Assembly: GCF_002028455.1 (NCBI RefSeq)
Contig: NZ_MWUM01000028.1
Location: forward strand, 1 to 64,000
From: Zoogloea sp. LCSB751
GTDB taxonomy: Bacteria; Pseudomonadota; Gammaproteobacteria; Burkholderiales; Rhodocyclaceae
Reading direction: 5' to 3'
Length of the DNA: 64,000 bases
Notes under the pieces: generated by a model
The model's input: the letters and a program-made list of their open reading frames with translations, nothing else
What the model was told of the DNA's origin: nothing
Database searches by the model: none
Part shown: positions 61,765 through 64,000 of the stretch, piece after piece
Layout of the letters: every line of letters starts with the position of its first letter
How positions within the stretch are numbered: position 1 is the first letter of the stretch
Program-made: the position numbers and the translations under genes

Positions 61765-63285
61765 ATGCACATTCCCCTGCTGAGCCCGGAGGCGCCCTTC
61801 GCCATCCTGCTGATGATCGTCGGCGGCACACTGATCTTCGGCCCGTTGCGCAGCTGGCGGCGCTCCCTCGTCAATACCGGCGTGTTCTTCAGCGCCTGCC
61901 TGCTCGGCGACCTGCTGGCCGGCAGCCTGGAAGGGCACATGGAACCCGCCGCGCTGCACTGGTTGCGCCAGATGGCGGTGTTCGGCGAAGGGCTGGCGGT
62001 TATCCGCTACCTGGGCCTGGCCCTGTTCGACGTAGTGCTGCCGCGAGTCGGCATCCGCATCTCCGGCATCCTCGGCGACATCCTGGTCATCGTCGGCTAC
62101 GTGGCCTGGGCCTTCCTGCGCCTCAACCTGGCCGGCATGCAGCTGTCCCACCTGCTCACCACATCGGCGGTGCTCACTGCGGTGGTTGCCATCTCGATGC
62201 AGGAAACCCTGGGCAACCTGCTCGGCGGGCTGGCCCTGCAGATGGACAACTCCCTGGAGATCGGCGACTGGATCCAGATGGACGACCTCGCCGGCCGCGT
62301 CAGCGACATCCAGTGGCGCTACACCGCGATCATCTGCCGCAGCGGCGAGCGGGTCGTGATTCCCAACAGCCACCTGATGAAGAACCGCTACGCGCTGATC
62401 TGCAACAAGCGCCAGACCCTGCCGCTGCAACGGCGCAGCATCGGCTTCGACGTGGATCTGTCGGTACCGCCGGGTCGCGTGACCCACACTGTGCTGCAGG
62501 ACATCTCCACCGCCCGCATCCCCAATGTGAGCGCCGACCCGGTGCCCCAGTGCCTGCTGCTCAACTTCGGTCCGGGCTATGCCCATTACGCGGTGCGCTA
62601 CTGGCTGATGGACCCGGGCCCCGACGAGGCTACCGATTCGGAAGTCCGTCATCACATCCTCGCTGCGCTGCAGCGGGAAGGCCTGCGCCTGGCGGTCAGC
62701 GACCAGACCATCCACCTGGTCGCCGAAGGCGAAGCCCATCGGGAGGAGGTCCGCGCCCGCGAGCTCAACCGCCGCCAACAGGCCATCGCGCAGATCGACC
62801 TGTTCTCGCGCCTGTCCGAGGCGGAACAGCTGGAACTCGCCAGCCGTCTCGTCAACGCACCCTTCGCCCGCGGCGACATCATGACCCGCCAGGGCGCCAT
62901 CGCCCACTGGCTGTACATCATCGTCAGCGGTGAGGCCGAAGCCTGGTGGCAGCCCGCCGACGGCAGCCCCCCGCGCCTGCTCGAAAAACGCGGCCCGGGC
63001 AGCGTCTTCGGCGAGCTTGGCCTGATGACCGGCGCCCCCCGCCGGGCGACGGTCATCGCCGCCACCGACGTCGAGGCCTACCGCCTCGACAAGGCCGGCT
63101 TCGAGCACATCATCCGAGGCCGACCCGAGCTCGCCGAAGGCATGTCGTCCATCCTCGAACAACGCCTCAGCCACTTCCAGGCCCTGGAAAGGGGGTATGC
63201 TGAGGATAAAACCGGCCAGAGTGCCAACCGGGGCTCCGAAGTTGCTGCCCTGGGCAAGAAGATCCGAGAATTCTTCGGCCTCTGA
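61765..63285 (+). CDS. MscS-family channel with C-terminal cyclic-nucleotide-binding domain
   Basis: This 506-residue membrane protein has about four N-terminal helices. It then has the MscS pore helix and beta domain (about 138-215: VVAISMQETLGNLLGGLALQ, GDWIQMDDLAGRVSDIQWRY, VVIPNSHLMKN). An alpha/beta region leads to a CRP-like cNMP-binding domain (about 350-470) with the phosphate-binding cassette FGELGLMTGAPRRATV. The layout matches bacterial cyclic-nucleotide-gated MscS relatives, which respond to ligand more than to tension. Which nucleotide binds is unknown. Confidence 0.92.
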   Translation: MHIPLLSPEAPFAILLMIVGGTLIFGPLRSWRRSLVNTGVFFSACLLGDLLAGSLEGHMEPAALHWLRQMAVFGEGLAVIRYLGLALFDVVLPRVGIRISGILGDILVIVGYVAWAFLRLNLAGMQLSHLLTTSAVLTAVVAISMQETLGNLLGGLALQMDNSLEIGDWIQMDDLAGRVSDIQWRYTAIICRSGERVVIPNSHLMKNRYALICNKRQTLPLQRRSIGFDVDLSVPPGRVTHTVLQDISTARIPNVSADPVPQCLLLNFGPGYAHYAVRYWLMDPGPDEATDSEVRHHILAALQREGLRLAVSDQTIHLVAEGEAHREEVRARELNRRQQAIAQIDLFSRLSEAEQLELASRLVNAPFARGDIMTRQGAIAHWLYIIVSGEAEAWWQPADGSPPRLLEKRGPGSVFGELGLMTGAPRRATVIAATDVEAYRLDKAGFEHIIRGRPELAEGMSSILEQRLSHFQALERGYAEDKTGQSANRGSEVAALGKKIREFFGL

Positions 63286-63319
63286 GTCACACAACAACGC
63301 CACTTGCTGACTCTCCACC

Positions 63320-64000
63320 ATGCCAGAACGCTCCGCCGCCCTCATACCTGCCCTGGCGCAGGCCCTTACCGCCCGTCATGAACTGATCGCCCGCCTGGGC
63401 GCCGAACAGACCAACGCCTACCGGCTCTTCCACGGTACCGTGGAAGGCCGCCCCGGCCTCACCGTCGACCGCTACGGCGACCTGCTCCTCGTGCAGACCT
63501 TCCACAGCCCGCTGAGCACGGCCGAAGAAGAAGCCATCACGGCCTTCTATGCGGAAGCCTGTCCGGGCCTCGACCTGATCTACAACGACCGCAGCCACTC
63601 CAACTCGCGCATCAGCAATCCGCTGCCGCCCGCCCAGCTGGCCAAGGCCGAAGCCCTGCGGGAGTTCTCCGAACTGGGGGTCAAGTACAACGTACAGGCC
63701 CGCCACGCCGGGCAGGATCCGTGGCTGTTCCTCGACCTGCGCGCCGCACGCCGCAAGGTGATGGCGGAAGCCGCCGGCAAATCGGTGCTCAACGTGTTCG
63801 CCTACACCTGTGGCGTCGGGGTCGCCGCCGCCAAGGCCGGCGCCCGCCACGTGGTGAACGTGGACTTCGCCGAATCCAGCCTGTCCGTCGGCAAGGCCAA
63901 TGCGCGCCTCAACGAACTGCCGATCCGCCTGCGCTTCGTGAAGAGCGACGCCTTCGCGGCGATGCGCCAGCTGTCCGGCCTCGGCCAGCCGAAGGTGGTG
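63320..64000 (+). CDS. class I SAM-dependent rRNA methyltransferase, RlmI-like (partial)
   Basis: The first 227 codons run off the window end without a stop. The start ATG at 63320 (MPERSAALIPALAQ) gives a short PUA-lacking N-terminus. The central segment LTVDRYGDLLLVQTF and the Rossmann motif VLNVFAYTCGVGVAAAKAGARHVVNVDFAESSL (positions 63787-63885) match the RlmI/COG1092 family of 23S rRNA m5C methyltransferases. It follows the MscS gene by 34 bp and may share its transcript. The exact target is not certain. Confidence 0.85.
   Translation, partial: MPERSAALIPALAQALTARHELIARLGAEQTNAYRLFHGTVEGRPGLTVDRYGDLLLVQTFHSPLSTAEEEAITAFYAEACPGLDLIYNDRSHSNSRISNPLPPAQLAKAEALREFSELGVKYNVQARHAGQDPWLFLDLRAARRKVMAEAAGKSVLNVFAYTCGVGVAAAKAGARHVVNVDFAESSLSVGKANARLNELPIRLRFVKSDAFAAMRQLSGLGQPKVV

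Noticed and set aside
61234..63345. A 703-codon minus-strand frame opposite the HIT and MscS genes
   Set aside because: Shadow of two conserved genes with no family signature.

Overview
The window is GC-rich, densely coding DNA from a betaproteobacterium, most likely a Rhodocyclales member of the Azoarcus/Thauera/Azospira type. This rests on four features: the codon composition; an aceE-aceF-lpdA operon whose Lpd carries its own lipoyl domain; a catechol meta-cleavage operon tail; and NifJ, malonate decarboxylase and many PAS/GGDEF signalling proteins. Nothing looks like a plasmid, prophage or insertion sequence. The species call is inference.

Layout. (1) 1-1660: the 3' end of a dmp-type meta-cleavage operon (dmpG end, dmpH, dmpI) followed by a [2Fe-2S] ferredoxin and a terminator shared with tRNA-Tyr. 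(2) 1673-1892: tRNA-Tyr(GUA) and tRNA-Ala(CGC), minus strand. (3) 1949-5479: folD-purE-purK-tsaC, minus strand. (4) 5624-10414: a FixL/FixJ-like two-component system divergent from an orphan LivK-type binding protein. (5) 10629-17003: pyruvate dehydrogenase operon with a visible promoter and terminator. (6) 17106-21707: nifJ plus a dihydroorotate-dehydrogenase-like flavoprotein. (7) 21940-31250: mostly housekeeping and small conserved genes, including a TerC/Alx protein behind a yybP-ykoY manganese riboswitch that has its own promoter and terminator, the stretch EI24-CinA-like-4TM-wHTH, an amidase, a TraB/GumN protein, miaA and a cupin. (8) 31271-34939: a REP-like palindrome, an EF-hand (XopAW-like) protein, an FMN-binding GltB-like oxidoreductase and nadC. 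(9) 35970-44068: a sensory operon made of a DctP-LivK fused binding protein, a hybrid histidine kinase, a PotD-like binding protein and a diguanylate cyclase, with no transporter genes. (10) 44231-49856: slyX, methyltransferase, DUF924, secreted protein, rlhA. (11) 49891-58099: complete biotin-independent malonate decarboxylase operon madLM-mdcACDEGBH with divergent GntR regulator. (12) 58190-64000: an AraC regulator divergent from an SBF-like symporter, small redox/HIT genes, an MscS channel with a cyclic-nucleotide-binding domain, and the start of an rRNA methyltransferase gene.

How it fits together. Several modules feed acetyl-CoA metabolism. Meta-cleavage ends in pyruvate and acetaldehyde, pyruvate is oxidised by PDH (oxic) or NifJ (anoxic, low-potential electrons), and malonate is decarboxylated to acetate. 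Two modules pair solute-binding proteins with histidine kinases instead of permeases, so they probably sense extracellular compounds. The larger one ends in a c-di-GMP synthase. That module is the most unusual system seen here, chiefly because of the DctP-LivK fusion.
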